Notes under the pieces: generated by a model | Database searches by the model: none | Seen by the model: the letters and a program-made list of their open reading frames with translations, nothing else | Told to the model about the DNA's origin: nothing | Shown: positions 21,672 to 34,879 of the stretch, piece after piece | Layout: every line of letters begins with the position of its first letter | Position numbering within the stretch: position 1 is the first letter of the stretch | Assembly (NCBI GenBank): GCA_021464245.1 | Contig: JADCRB010000066.1 | Coordinates: 2,433,461 to 2,497,460, forward strand | Length of the DNA: 64,000 bases | Direction of reading: 5' to 3' | From: Carallia brachiata | Lineage: Eukaryota; Streptophyta; Magnoliopsida; Malpighiales; Rhizophoraceae | Translations under genes and position numbers: made by a program

Positions 21672-22618
21672 NNNNNNNNNNNNNNNNNNNNNNNNNNNNN
21701 NNNNNNNNNNNNNNNNNNNNNNNNNNNNNNNNNNNNNNNNNNNNNNNNNNNNNNNNNNNNNNNNNNNNNNNNNNNNNNNNNNNNNNNNNNNNNNNNNNNN
21801 NNNNNNNNNNNNNNNNNNNNNNNNNNNNNNNNNNNNNNNNNNNNNNNNNNNNNNNNNNNNNNNNNNNNNNNNNNNNNNNNNNNNNNNNNNNNNNNNNNNN
21901 NNNNNNNNNNNNNNNNNNNNNNNNNNNNNNNNNNNNNNNNNNNNNNNNNNNNNNNNNNNNNNNNNNNNNNNNNNNNNNNNNNNNNNNNNNNNNNNNNNNN
22001 NNNNNNNNNNNNNNNNNNNNNNNNNNNNNNNNNNNNNNNNNNNNNNNNNNNNNNNNNNNNNNNNNNNNNNNNNNNNNNNNNNNNNNNNNNNNNNNNNNNN
22101 NNNNNNNNNNNNNNNNNNNNNNNNNNNNNNNNNNNNNNNNNNNNNNNNNNNNNNNNNNNNNNNNNNNNNNNNNNNNNNNNNNNNNNNNNNNNNNNNNNNN
22201 NNNNNNNNNNNNNNNNNNNNNNNNNNNNNNNNNNNNNNNNNNNNNNNNNNNNNNNNNNNNNNNNNNNNNNNNNNNNNNNNNNNNNNNNNNNNNNNNNNNN
22301 NNNNNNNNNNNNNNNNNNNNNNNNNNNNNNNNNNNNNNNNNNNNNNNNNNNNNNNNNNNNNNNNNNNNNNNNNNNNNNNNNNNNNNNNNNNNNNNNNNNN
22401 NNNNNNNNNNNNNNNNNNNNNNNNNNNNNNNNNNNNNNNNNNNNNNNNNNNNNNNNNNNNNNNNNNNNNNNNNNNNNNNNNNNNNNNNNNNNNNNNNNNN
22501 NNNNNNNNNNNNNNNNNNNNNNNNNNNNNNNNNNNNNNNNNNNNNNNNNNNNNNNNNNNNNNNNNNNNNNNNNNNNNNNNNNNNNNNNNNNNNNNNNNNN
22601 NNNNNNNNNNNNNNNNNN
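21672..22618. other. Assembly gap, 947 N
   Basis: Run of 947 N inside the satellite. Sequence before it ends at about monomer position 231 and resumes at about position 89. An in-phase array would need about 805 or 1,042 bp, so 947 does not preserve register and is probably an estimate or a join of unrelated monomers. Confidence 0.95.
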
Positions 22619-23626
22619 GTGTGAAATGAGCCATTAAAATGCAAGACAATCACTTATTTGCAAGAAATGAAGTAATTTAGCCTCTTTATTAATGACACAA
22701 ATGGTCTTATGCAACTAATAAATACAAATTATGAGCAATTGCACACTTATTAGAGGGAATTGAATGCATTTAACACCCCAAAAGGTGTTGGAAATGGTTT
22801 TTCCATGGAAATTAGGTTTTTTTAAGCATTTAAACGTCATTCAAGTTTAATTTGGGTTAAATAAGCCATTAAAATGCAAGAAAATCGCTTATTTGCATGA
22901 AATGAAGCAATTTAGCCTCTTTATTCGTGACAAATGGTCTTATGCAACTAATAAATGCAAATTACGATCAATTGAACACTTATTAGAGGGAATTGAATGC
23001 ATTTAACACCCCAAAAGGTGTTGGAAATGGTTTTTGCATTGAAATTAAAGGTTTCTGTAAGCATTTATACTTCATTCAAGTTTAATTTGGGTTAAATAAA
23101 CCATTAAAATGCAAGACAATCACTTATTTACAAGAAATGAAGTAATTTAGCCTCTTTATTAATGACACAAATGGTCTTATGCAACTGATAAATACAAATT
23201 ATGAGCAATTGCACACTTATTAGAGGGAATTGAATGCATTTAACACCCCAAAAGGTGTAGGAAATTGTTTTTGCAATGAAATTAAAGGTTTTTGTAAGCA
23301 TTTAAACTTCATTCAAGTTTAATTTGGGTTAAATAAGCCATTAAAATGCAAGAAAATCACTTATTTGCACTAAATGAAGTAATTTAGTCTCTTTATTCGT
23401 GACACAAATGATCTTATGCAACTAATAAATGCAAATTTTGATCAATTGCACACTTATTAGAGGGAATTGAATGCATTTAACACCCATAAAGGTGTTGGAA
23501 ATGGTTTTTGCATTGAAATTAAAGGTTTTTGTAAGCATTTTAACTTCATTGAAGTTTAATTTGGGTTAAATAAGCCATTAAAATGCAAACAATCACTTAT
23601 TTTAAGAAATGATGTAATTTAGCCTC
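22619..23626. repeat. 237-bp satellite, left-array block copy 4
   Basis: From GTGAAATGAGCC onward the marker order matches about 10985-11994: CCATGGAAATTAGG, GGTTTCTGTAAGC, TTATTTACAAG, CAACTGATAAATAC, GGTGTAGGAAATTG, TTTAGTCTCTTTATTCG, ending TTTTAAGAAATGATG before the single N at 23627. It is the last clear subfamily I stretch. Confidence 0.7.
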
Positions 23627-23678
23627 NATAAATGCAAATTACGATCAATTGAACACTTATTAGAGGGAATTGAATGCA

Positions 23679-25552
23679 TTTAACACCCCAAAAGGTGTTG
23701 GAAATGGTTTTTGCATTGAAATTAAACGTTTTGTAAGCATTTATACTTCATTTAAGTTTAATTTGGGTTAAATAAGCCATTAAAAAAGCGAAGAAAATCA
23801 CTATTTGCATGAAATGATAGTTTAGCCTCTTTGTTCATGACACAATGGTCTTATGCAACTAATAATTGAAATTTTGATCAATTGCACACTAATTAGAGGG
23901 AATTGAATGCATTTAAAACACCCCAAAAGGTGTTGGAAATGGTTTTTGCATTGAAATTAAAGTTTTTGTAAGCATTATACTTAATTTGAGTTTAATTTGG
24001 CTTAAATAAGTCATTAAAATGGAAGAAAATCACTTATTTGCAAGAAATGAAGTGATTTAGCCTCTTTATTCGTGACACAAATGGTCTTATGCAACTAATA
24101 AATGCAAATTACGATCAATTGAACACTTATTAGAGGGAATTGAATGCATTTAACACCCCAAAAGCTGTTGGAAATGGTTTTTGCATTGAAATTAAACGTT
24201 TTTGTAAGCATTATAACTTCATTTAAGTTTAATTTGGGTTAAATAAGCCATTAAAATGCAAGAAAAAACATTTATTTGCATGAAATGAAGTAATTTAGCC
24301 TCTTTCTTCATGACACAAATGGTCTTATGCAACTAATAATTGAAATTTTGATCAATTGCACACTAATTAGAGGGAATTGAATGCATTTAACACCCCAAAA
24401 GGTATTGGAAAAGGTTTTTGTATTGAAATTAAAGGTTTTTGTAAGCATTTATACTTAATTTAAGTTTAATTTTGGTCAAATAAGCCATTAAAATGCAAGA
24501 AAATCACTTATTTTCAAGAAATCAAGTAATTTAGCATCTTTATTCGTTACACAAATGTCTTATGCAGCTAATAAATGCAAATTACGATCAATTGAACACT
24601 TATTAGAGGGAATTGAATGCATTTAACACCTCAAAAAGTGTTGGAAATAGTTTTTGCGTTGAAATTAAACGTTTTTGTAAGCATTTATACTTCATTTAAG
24701 TTTAATTTGGGTTAAATAAGCCATTAAAATCCAAGAAAATCACGTTATTTTCAAGAATGAAGTGATTAGAGCCTCTTTAGCATGACACAAATGGTCTAAT
24801 GCAACCAATAAATGCAATTTTTGATCAATTGCACACTTATTGAAGGGAATTGAAAGCATTTAACCCCCAAAAAGGGTGTGGAAATGGTTTTTACATTGAA
24901 ATTAAAGGTTTTGTAAGCATTTATAGCTTAATTTAAGTTTAATTTTGGTCAATAAGCCATTAAAATGCAAGAAAATCCTTATTTAAGAAATAAAGTAATT
25001 TAGCCTCTTTATGTTGTACACAAATGGTCTTATGCAGCTAATAAATGCAAATACGATCAAGTGAACACTTAGAGAGGGAATTGAATGCATTAACACCCCA
25101 AAGGTGTTGGAAATGGTTTTTGCATGAAGTTAAAGGTTTTTTTAAGCATTTAAATCATTCAAGTTTAATTTGGGTTAAATAAGCCATTAAAATGCAAGAA
25201 AATCACTTATTTGAAAGAAACAAAGTAACTTAGCCTCTTTATTCATGACACAAATGGTCTTACACTACTAATAAATGCAAATTATGATCAATTGAACACT
25301 TATAAGAGGAATTGAAGCATTTAACCCCAAAAGGTGTTGGAAAAGGTTTTTGTATTGAAATTAAATGTTTTGTAAGCATTTAACTTAATTTAACTTTAAT
25401 TTTGGTCAAATAAGTCATTAAAATACAAGAAAATAACTTATTTTCAAGAAATGAAGTAATTTAGCATCTTTATTCGTTACACACATGGTCTTATGCAGTT
25501 AATAAATGCAAATTACAATCAATTGAACACTTATTAGAGGGAATTGAATGCA
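23679..25552. repeat. 8-monomer higher-order unit, copy 1 (1,874 bp)
   Basis: Eight monomers with these markers in order: AAAAGCGAAG; TAATAATTGAAATTTTG with ACTAATTAG; GAAGTGATTT then AAAGCTGTTGG; TTTCTTCATGAC then AAGGTATTGG; GCATCTTTATTCGTTAC with CCTCAAAAAGTG; TCTAATGCAACC with GAAGGG; AAGTGAACAC with CATTGAAGTT in the next; and CTTACACTACTAATAA with ATAAGAGG. Many one-base deletions relative to copies 2-4. Confidence 0.75.
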
Positions 25553-27422
25553 TTTAACACCCCAAAAGGTGTTGGAAATGGTTTTTGCATTGAAATTAAA
25601 CGTTTTTGTAAGCATTTATACTTCATTTAAGTTTAATTTGGGTTAAATAAGCCATTAAAAGCGAAGAAAATCACTTATTTGCATGAAATGAAGTAATTTA
25701 GCCTCTTTGTTCATGACACAAATGGTCTTATGCAACTAATAATTGAAATTTTGATCAATTGCACACTAATTAGAGGGAATTGAATGCATTTAACACCCCA
25801 AAAGGTGTTGGAAATGGTTTTGCATTGAAAATTAAAGTTTTTGTAAGCATTTATACTTAATTTAAGTTTATTTGGCTTAAATAAGTCATTAAATGGAAGA
25901 AATCACTTATTTGCAAGAAATGAAGTGATTTAGCCTCTTTATTACGTGACACAAATGGTCTTATGCAACTAATAATGCAAATTACGATCAATTGAACACT
26001 TATTAGAGGGAATTGAATGCATTTAACACCCCAAAAGCTGTTGGAAATGGTTTTTGCATTGAAATTAAACGTTTTTGTAAGCATTTATACTTCATTTAAG
26101 TTTAATTTGGGTTAAATAAGCCATTAAAATGCAAGAAATCATTATTGCATGAAATGAAGTAATTTAGCCTCTTTCTTTGACACAAATGGTCTTATGGCAA
26201 CTAATAATTGAAATTTTGATCAATTGCACACTATTAGAGGAATTGAATGCATTTAACACCCCAAAAGGTGTTGGAAATGGTTTTTATTGAAATTAAAGGT
26301 TTTTGTAAGCATTTATACTTAATTTAAGTTTAATTTTGGTCAAATAAGCCATTAAAAGCAAGAAAATCACTTATTTTCAAGAAATCAAGTATTTAAGCAT
26401 CTTTATATCGACACAAATGGTCTTATGCTAATAAATGCAAATTAACGATCAATTGAACACTTATTAGAGGGAATTGAATGCCTTTAACACCTCAAAAGTG
26501 TTGGAAATAGTTTTTTTGCGTTGAAATTAAACGGTTTTTGTAAGCATTTATCTTCATTTAAGTTTAATTTGGGTTAAATAAGCCATTAAAATCCAAGAAA
26601 TCACTTATTTTCAAGAAATGAAGTGATTTAGCCTCTTTATTCATGACACAAATGGTCTAATGCACCAATAAATGCAAATTTTGATCAATTGCACACTTAT
26701 TGAAGGGAATTGAAAGCATTTAACACCCAAAAGGTGTTGGAAATGGTTTTTACATTGAAATTAAGGTTTTGTAAGCATTATGCTTAATTTAAGTTTAATT
26801 TTGGCAAATAAGCCATTAAATGCAAGAAAATCCTTATTTTCAAGAAATAAAGTAATTTAGCCTCTTTATTTGTGACACAAATGGTCTTATGCAGCTAATA
26901 AATGCAAATTACGATCAAGTGAACACTTATTAGAGGGAATTGAATGCATTTAACACCCCAAAAGGTGTTGGAAATGGTTTTTGCATTGAAGTTAAAGGTT
27001 TTTTTAAGCATTTAAACTTCATTCAAGTTTAATTTGGGTTAAATAAGCCATTAAAATGCAAGAAAATCACTTATTTGAAAGAAACAAAGTAACTTAGCCT
27101 CTTTATTCATGACACAAATGGTCTTACACTACTAATAAATGCAAATTATGATCAATTGAACACTTATAAGAGGGAATTGAAAGCATTTAACACCCCAAAA
27201 GGTGTTGGAAAAGGTTTTTGTATTGAAATTAAATGTTTTTGTAAGCATTTATACTTAATTTAACTTTAATTTTGGTCAAATAAGTCATTAAAATACAAGA
27301 AAATAACTTATTTTCAAGAAATGAAGTAATTTAGCATCTTTATTCGTTACACACATGGTCTTATGCAGTTAATAAATGCAAATTACAATCAATTGAACAC
27401 TTATTAGAGGGAATTGAATGCA
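25553..27422. repeat. 8-monomer higher-order unit, copy 2 (1,870 bp)
   Basis: Same eight markers in the same order as copy 1: AAAAGCGAAG near 25658, AAAGCTGTTGG near 26035, CCTCAAAAGTG near 26491, CTTACACTACTAATAA near 27124. Its first third and last third are clean; the middle carries scattered one-base deletions. Confidence 0.78.
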
Positions 27423-29296
27423 TTTAACACCCCAAAAGGTGTTGGAAATGGTTTTTTTGCATTGAATTAAACGTTTTTGTAAGCATTTATACTTCATTTA
27501 AGTTTAATTTGGGTTAAATAAGCCATTAAAAGCGAAGAAAATCACTTATTTGCATGAAATGAAGTAATTTAGCCTCTTTGTTCATGACACAAATGGTCTT
27601 ATGCAACTAATAATTGAAATTTTGATCAATTGCACACTAATTAGAGGGAATTGAATGCATTTAACACCCCAAAAGGTGTTGGAAATGGTTTTTGCATTGA
27701 AATTAAAAGTTTTTGTAAGCATTTATACTTAATTTAAGTTTAATTTGGCTTAAATAAGTCATTAAAATGGAAGAAAATCACTTATTTGCAAGAAATGAAG
27801 TGATTTAGCCTCTTTATTCGTGACACAAATGGTCTTATGCAACTAATAAATGCAAATTACGATCAATTGAACACTTATTAGAGGGAATTGAATGCATTTA
27901 ACACCCCAAAAGCTGTTGGAAATGGTTTTTGCATTGAAATTAAACGTTTTTGTAAGCATTTATACTTCATTTAAGTTTAATTTGGGTTAAATAAGCCATT
28001 AAAATGCAAGAAAATCATTTATTTGCATGAAATGAAGTAATTTAGCCTCTTTCTTCATGACACAAATGGTCTTATGCAACTAATAATTGAAATTTTGATC
28101 AATTGCACACTAATTAGAGGGAATTGAATGCATTTAACACCCCAAAAGGTATTGGAAAAGGTTTTTGTATTGAAATTAAAGGTTTTTGTAAGCATTTATA
28201 CTTAATTTAAGTTTAATTTTGGTCAAATAAGCCATTAAAATGCAAGAAAATCACTTATTTTCAAGAAATGAAGTAATTTAGCATCTTTATTCGTTACACA
28301 AATGGTCTTATGCAGCTAATAAATGCAAATTACGATCAATTGAACACTTATTAGAGGGAATTGAATGCATTTAACACCCAAAAGTGTTGGAAATAGTTTT
28401 TGCATTGAAATTAAACGTTTTTGTAAGCATTTATACTTCATTTAAGTTTAATTTGGGTTAAATAAGCCATTAAAATCCAAGAAAATCACTTATTTTCAAG
28501 AAATGAAGTGATTTAGCCCTTTATTATTATCGACACAAATGGTCTTATGCAACCAATAAATGCAAATTTTGATCAATTGCACACTTATTGAAGGGAATTG
28601 AAAGCATTTAAACCCCAAAAGGTGTTGGAAATGGTTTTTTACATTGAAATTAAAGGTTTTTGTAAGCATTTATGCTTAATTTAAGTTTAATTTGGTCAAA
28701 TAAGCCATTAAAATGCAAGAAAATCCTTATTTTCAAGAAATAAAGTAATTTAGCCTCTTTATTTGTGACACAAATGGTCTTATGCAGCTAATAAATGCAA
28801 ATTATCAAGAACACTTATTAGAGGGAATTGAATGCATTTAACACCCCAAAAGGTGTTGGAAATGGTTTTTGCATTGAAGTTAAAGGTTTTTAAGCATTTA
28901 AACTTCATTCAAGTTTAATTTGGGTTAAATAAGCCATTAAAATGCAAGAAAATCACTTATTTGAAAGAAACAAGTATTAGCCTCTTTATTCATGACACAA
29001 ATGGTCTTATGCACTAATAAATGCAAATTATGATCAATTGAACACTTATAAGAGGGAATTGAAAGCATTTAACACCCCCAAAAGGTGTTGGAAAAGGTTT
29101 TTGTATTGAAATTAAATGTTTTTGTAAGCATTTATACTTAATTTAACTTTAATTTTGGTCAAATAAGTCTTAAAATAAGAAAATACTTATTTTCAAGAAA
29201 TGAAGTAATTTAGCCTCTTTATTCGTTACACATGGTCTATGCAGTAATAAATGCAAATTACATCAATTGAACACTTATTAGAGGGAATTGAATGCA
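27423..29296. repeat. 8-monomer higher-order unit, copy 3 (1,874 bp)
   Basis: Same marker order: AAAAGCGAAG near 27529, AAAGCTGTTGG near 27908, AAAAGTGTTGG near 28380. The eighth monomer has CTTATGCACTAATAA instead of CTTACACTACTAATAA. It is followed by two extra monomers (29297-29768) before copy 4. Confidence 0.75.
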
Positions 29297-29768
29297 TTTA
29301 ACACCCCAAAAGGTGTTGGAAATGGTTTTTGCATTGAAATTAAACGTTTTTTTAAGCATTTATACTTCATTTATGTTTAATTTGGGTTAAATAAGCCATT
29401 AAAATTCAAGAAAATCACTTATTTGTATGAAATGAAGTAATTTAGCCTCTTTATTCATGACACAAATGGTCTTATGCAACTAATAAATGCAAATTATGAT
29501 CAATTGAACACTTATAAGAGGGAATTGAATGCATTTAACACCCCAAAAGGTGTTGGAAAAGGCTTTTTGTATTGAAATTAAAGGTTTTTGTAAGCATTTA
29601 TACTTAATTTAACTTTAATTTGGTCAAATAAGCCATTAAAATGCAAGAAAATCACTTATTTTCAAGAAATGAAGTAATTTAGCCTCTTTATTCGTTACAC
29701 AAATGGTCTTATGCAGCTAATAAATGCAAATTACGATCAATTGAACTTATTAGAGGGAATTGAATGCA

Positions 29769-31649
29769 TTTAACACCCCAAAAGGTGTTGGAAATGGTTT
29801 TTGCATTGAAATTAAACGTTTTTGTAAGCATTTATATCATTTAAGTTTAATTTGGGTTAAATAAGCCATTAAAGCGAAGAAAATCACTTATTTGCATGAA
29901 ATGAAGTAATTTAGCCTCTTTGTTCATGACACAAATGGTCTTATGCAACTAATAATTGAAATTTTGATCAATTGCACACTAATTAGAGGGAATTGAATGC
30001 ATTTAACACCCCAAAAGGTGTTGGAAATGGTTTTTGCATTGAAATTAAAAGTTTTTGTAAGCATTATACTTAATTAGTTTAATTTGGCTTAAATAAGTCA
30101 TTAAAATGGAAGAAAATCACTTATTGCAAGAAATGAAGTGATTTAGCCTCTTTATTCGTGACACAAATGGTCTTATGCAACTAATAAATGCAAATTACGA
30201 TCAATTGAACACTTATTAGAGGGAATTGAATGCATTTAACACCCCAAAAGCTGTTGGAAATGGTTTTTGCATTGAAATTAAACGTTTTTGTAAGCATTTA
30301 TACTTCATTTAAGTTTAATTTGGGTTAAATAAGCCATTAAAATGCAAGAAAATCATTTATTTGCATGAAATGAAGTAATTTAGCCTCTTTCTTCATGACA
30401 CAAATGGTCTTATGCAACTAATAATTGAAATTTTGATCAATTGCACACTAATTAGAGGGAATTGAATGCATTTAACACCCCAAAAGGTATTGGAAAAGGT
30501 TTTTGTATTGAAATTAAAGGTTTTTGTAAGCATTTATACTTAATTTAAGTTTAATTTTGGTCAAATAAGCCATTAAAATGCAAGAAAATCACTTATTTTC
30601 AAGAAATCAAGTAATTTAGCATCTTTATTCGTTACACAAATGGTCTTATGCAGCTAATAAATGCAAATTACGATCAATTGAACACTTATTAGAGGGAATT
30701 GAATGCATTTAACACCTCAAAAAGTGTTGGAAATAGTTTTTGCGTTGAAATTAAACGTTTTTGTAAGCATTTATACTTCATTTAAGTTTAATTTGGGTTA
30801 AATAAGCCATTAAAATCCAAGAAAATCACTTATTTTCAAGAAATGAAGTGATTTAGCCTCTTTATTCATGACACAAATGGTCTAATGCAACCAATAAATG
30901 CAAATTTTGATCAATTGCACACTTATTGAAGGGAATTGAAAGCATTTAACACCCCAAAAGGTGTTGGAAATGGTTTTTACATTGAAATTAAAGGTTTTTG
31001 TAAGCATTTATACTTAATTTAAGTTTAATTTTGGTCAAATAAGCCATTAAAATGCAAGAAAATCCCTTATTTTCAAGAAATAAAGTAATTTAGCCTCTTT
31101 ATTTGTGACACAAATGGTCTTATGCAGCTAATAAATGCAAATTACGATCAAGTGAACACTTATTAGAGGGAATTGAATGCATTTAACACCCCAAAAGGTG
31201 TTGGAAATGGTTTTTGCATTGAAGTTAAAGGTTTTTTAGCATTTAACTTCATTCAAGTTTAATTTGGGTTAAATAAGCCATTAAAATGCAAGAAAATCAC
31301 TTATTTGAAAGAAACAAAGTAACTTAGCCTCTTTATTCATGACACAAATGGTCTTACACTACTAATAAATGCAAATTATGATCAATTGAACACTTATAGA
31401 GGGAATTGAATGCATTTAACACCCAAAAGTGTTGGAAAAGGTTTTTGTATTGAAATTAAATGTTTTTGTAAGCATTTATACTTAATTTAACTTTAATTTT
31501 GGTCAAATAAGTCATTAAAATACAAGAAAATAACTTATTTTCAAGAAATGAAGTAATTTAGCATCTTTATTCGTTACACACATGGTCTTATGCAGTTAAT
31601 AAATGCAAATTACAATCAATTGAACACTTATTAGAGGGAATTGAATGCA
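29769..31649. repeat. 8-monomer higher-order unit, copy 4 (1,881 bp)
   Basis: Same marker order: AAAGCGAAG near 29871, AAAGCTGTTGG near 30248, CCTCAAAAAGTG near 30714, CTTACACTACTAATAA near 31352. After it the order becomes irregular, although the AAAAGCGAAG monomer type returns near 33401 and 34345. Confidence 0.75.
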
Positions 31650-34600
31650 TTTAACACCCCAAAAGGTGTTGGAAATGGTTTTTGCATTGAAATTAAACGT
31701 TTTTTAAGCATTATACTTCATTTATGTTTAATTTGGGTTAAATAAGCCATTAAATGCAAGAAAATCACTTATTTGTATGAAATGAAGTAATTTAGCCTCT
31801 TTATTATTGACACAAATGGTCTTGTGCAACTAATAATTGCAAATTTTGATCAATTGCACACTAATTAGAGGAAATTGAATGCATTTAACACCCCAAAAGG
31901 TGTTGGAAATGGTTTTTGCATTGAAATTAAAAGTTTTTGTAAGCATTTATATTTAATTTAAGTTTAATTTGGGTTAAATAAGTCATTAAAATGTAAGAAA
32001 ATCACTTATTTGCAAGAAATGAAGTGATTTAGCCTCTTTATTCGTGACACAAATGGTCTTATGCAACTAATAAATGCAAATTACGATCAATTGAACACTT
32101 ATTAGAGGGAATTGAATGCATTTAACACCCCAAAAGGTGTTGGAAATGGTTTTTGCATTGAAATTAAAGGTTTTTTAAGCATTTAACTTCATTCAAGTTT
32201 AATTTGGGTTAAATAAGCCATTAAAATGCAAGAAAATCACTTATTTGTAAGAAAGAAGTAATTTAGCCTCTTTATTCATGACACAAATGGTCTTATGCAA
32301 CTAATAAATGCAAATTATGATCAATTGAACACTTATAGAGGAATTGAATGCATTTAACACCCCAAAAGGTTGGAAAAGGTTTTTGTATTGAAATTAAAGG
32401 TTTTTGTAAGCATTTTACTTAATTTAAGTTTAAATTTGGTCAAATAAGCCATTAAAATGCAAGAAAATCACTTATTTGCAAGAAATGAAGATTTAGCCTC
32501 TTATTCGTGACACAAATGGTCTTATGCAACCAATAAATGCAAATTTTGATCAATTGCACACTTATTGGAGGGAATTGAAAGCATTTAACACACGAAAAGG
32601 TGTTGGAAATGGTTTTTACATTGAAATTAAAGGTTTTTCTAAGCATTTATGCTTAATTTAAGTTTAATTTGGGTTAAGTAAGCCATTTAAATGCAAGAAA
32701 ATCACTTATTTTCAAGAAATAAAGTAATTTAGCCTCTTTATTTGTGATCACAAATGGTCTTATGCAGCTAACAAATGCAAATTACAATCAATTGAACACT
32801 TATTAGAGGGAATTGAATGCATTTAACACCCCAAAAGGTGTTGGAAATGGTTTTTGCATTGAAATTAAACATTTTTGTAAGCATTTATACTTCATTTAAG
32901 TTTAATTTGGGTTAAATAAGCCATTAAAATCCAAGAAAATCACTTATTTGCATGAAATGAAGTAATTTAGCCTCTTTATTCATGACACAAATGGTCTTAT
33001 GCTACTAATAAATGCAAATTATGATCAATTGAACACTTATAAGAGGGAATTGAATGCATTTAACACCCCAAAAGGTGTTGGAAAAGGCTTTTGTATTGAA
33101 ATTAAAGGTTTTTGTAAGCATTTATACTTAATTTAAGTTTAATTTTGGTCAAATAAGCCATTAAAATGCAAGAAAATCACTTATTTTCAAGAAATGAAGT
33201 AATTTAGCCTCTTTATTCGTTACACAAATGGTCTTATGCAGCTAATAAATGCAAATTACGATCAATTGAACACTTATTAGAGGGAATTGAATGCATTTAA
33301 CACCCCAAAAGGTGTTGGAAATGGTTTTTGCATTGAAATTAAACGTTTTTGTAAGCATTTATACTTCATTTAAGTTTAATTTGGGTTAAATAAGCCATTA
33401 AAAGCGAAGAAAATCACTTATTTGCATGAAATGAAGTAATTTAGCCTCTTTGTTCATGACACAAATGGTCTTATGCAACTAATAATGCAAATTTTGATCA
33501 ATTGCACACTAATTAGAGGGAATTGAATGCATTTAACACCCCAAAAGGTGTTGGAAATGGTTTTTGCATTGAAATTAAAAGTTTTTGTAAGCATTTATAC
33601 TTAATTTAAGTTTAATTTGGGTTAAATAAGTCATTAAAATGCAAGAAAATCACTTATTTGCAAGAAATGAAGTGATTTAGCCTCTTTATTCGTGACACAA
33701 ATGGTCTTATGCAACTAATAAATGCAAATTACGATCAATTGAACACTTATTAGAGGGAATTGAATGCATTTAACACCCAAAAGGTGTTGGAAATGGTTTT
33801 TTGCATTGAAATTAAAGGTTTTTTTAAGCATTTAAACTTCATTCAAGTTTAATTTGGGTTAAATAAGCCATTAAAATGCAAGAAAATCACTTATTTGTAA
33901 GAAACGAAGTAATTTAGCCTCTTTATTCATGACACAAATGGTCTTATGCAACTAATAAATGCAAATTATGATCAATTGAACACTTATAAGGGAATTGAAT
34001 GCATTTAACACCCCAAAAGGTGTTGGAAAAGGCTTTTGTATTGAAATTAAAGGTTTTTGTAACATTTATACTTAATTTAAGTTTAATTTGGTCAAATAAG
34101 CCATTAAAATGCAAGAAAATCACTTATTTTCAAGAAATGAAGTAATTTAGCCTATTTATTCGTTATACAAATGGTCTTATGCAGCTAATAAATGCAAATT
34201 ACGATCAATTGAACACTTATTAGAGGGAATTGAATGCATTTAACACCCCAAAAGGTGTTGGAAATGGTTTTTGCATTGAAATTAAACGTTTTTGTAAGCA
34301 TTTATACTTCATTTAAGTTTAATTTGGGTTAAATAAGCCATTAAAAGCGAAGAAAATCACTTATTTGCATGAAATGAAGTAATTTAGCCTCTTTGTTCAT
34401 GACACAAATGGTCTTATGCAACTAATAATTGAAATTTTGATCAATTGCACACTAATTAGAGGGAATTGAATGCATTTAACACCCCAAAAGGTGTTGGAAA
34501 TGGTTTTTGCATTGAAATTAAAAGTTTTTGTAAGCATTTATACTTAATTTCAGTTTAATTTGGCTTAAATAAGTCATTAAAATGGAAGAAAATCACTTAT

Positions 34601-34879
34601 TTGCAAGAAATGAAGTGATTTAGCCTCTTTATTCGTGACACAAATGGTCTTATGCAACTAATAAATGCAAATTACGATCAATTGAACACTTATTAGAGGG
34701 AATTGAATGCATTTAACACCCCAAAAGGTGTTGGAAATGGTTTTTTGCATTGAAATTAAAGTTTTTGTAAGCATTTATACTTCATTTAAGTTTAATTTGG
34801 GTTAAATAAGCCATTAAAATGCAAGAAAATCATTTATTTGCATGAAATGAAGTAATTTAGCCTCTTTCTTCATGACACA

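Noticed and set aside
21616..22653. Long open frames of more than 300 residues over 21.6-22.65 kb
   Set aside because: They consist almost wholly of unknown residues across the 947-N gap.
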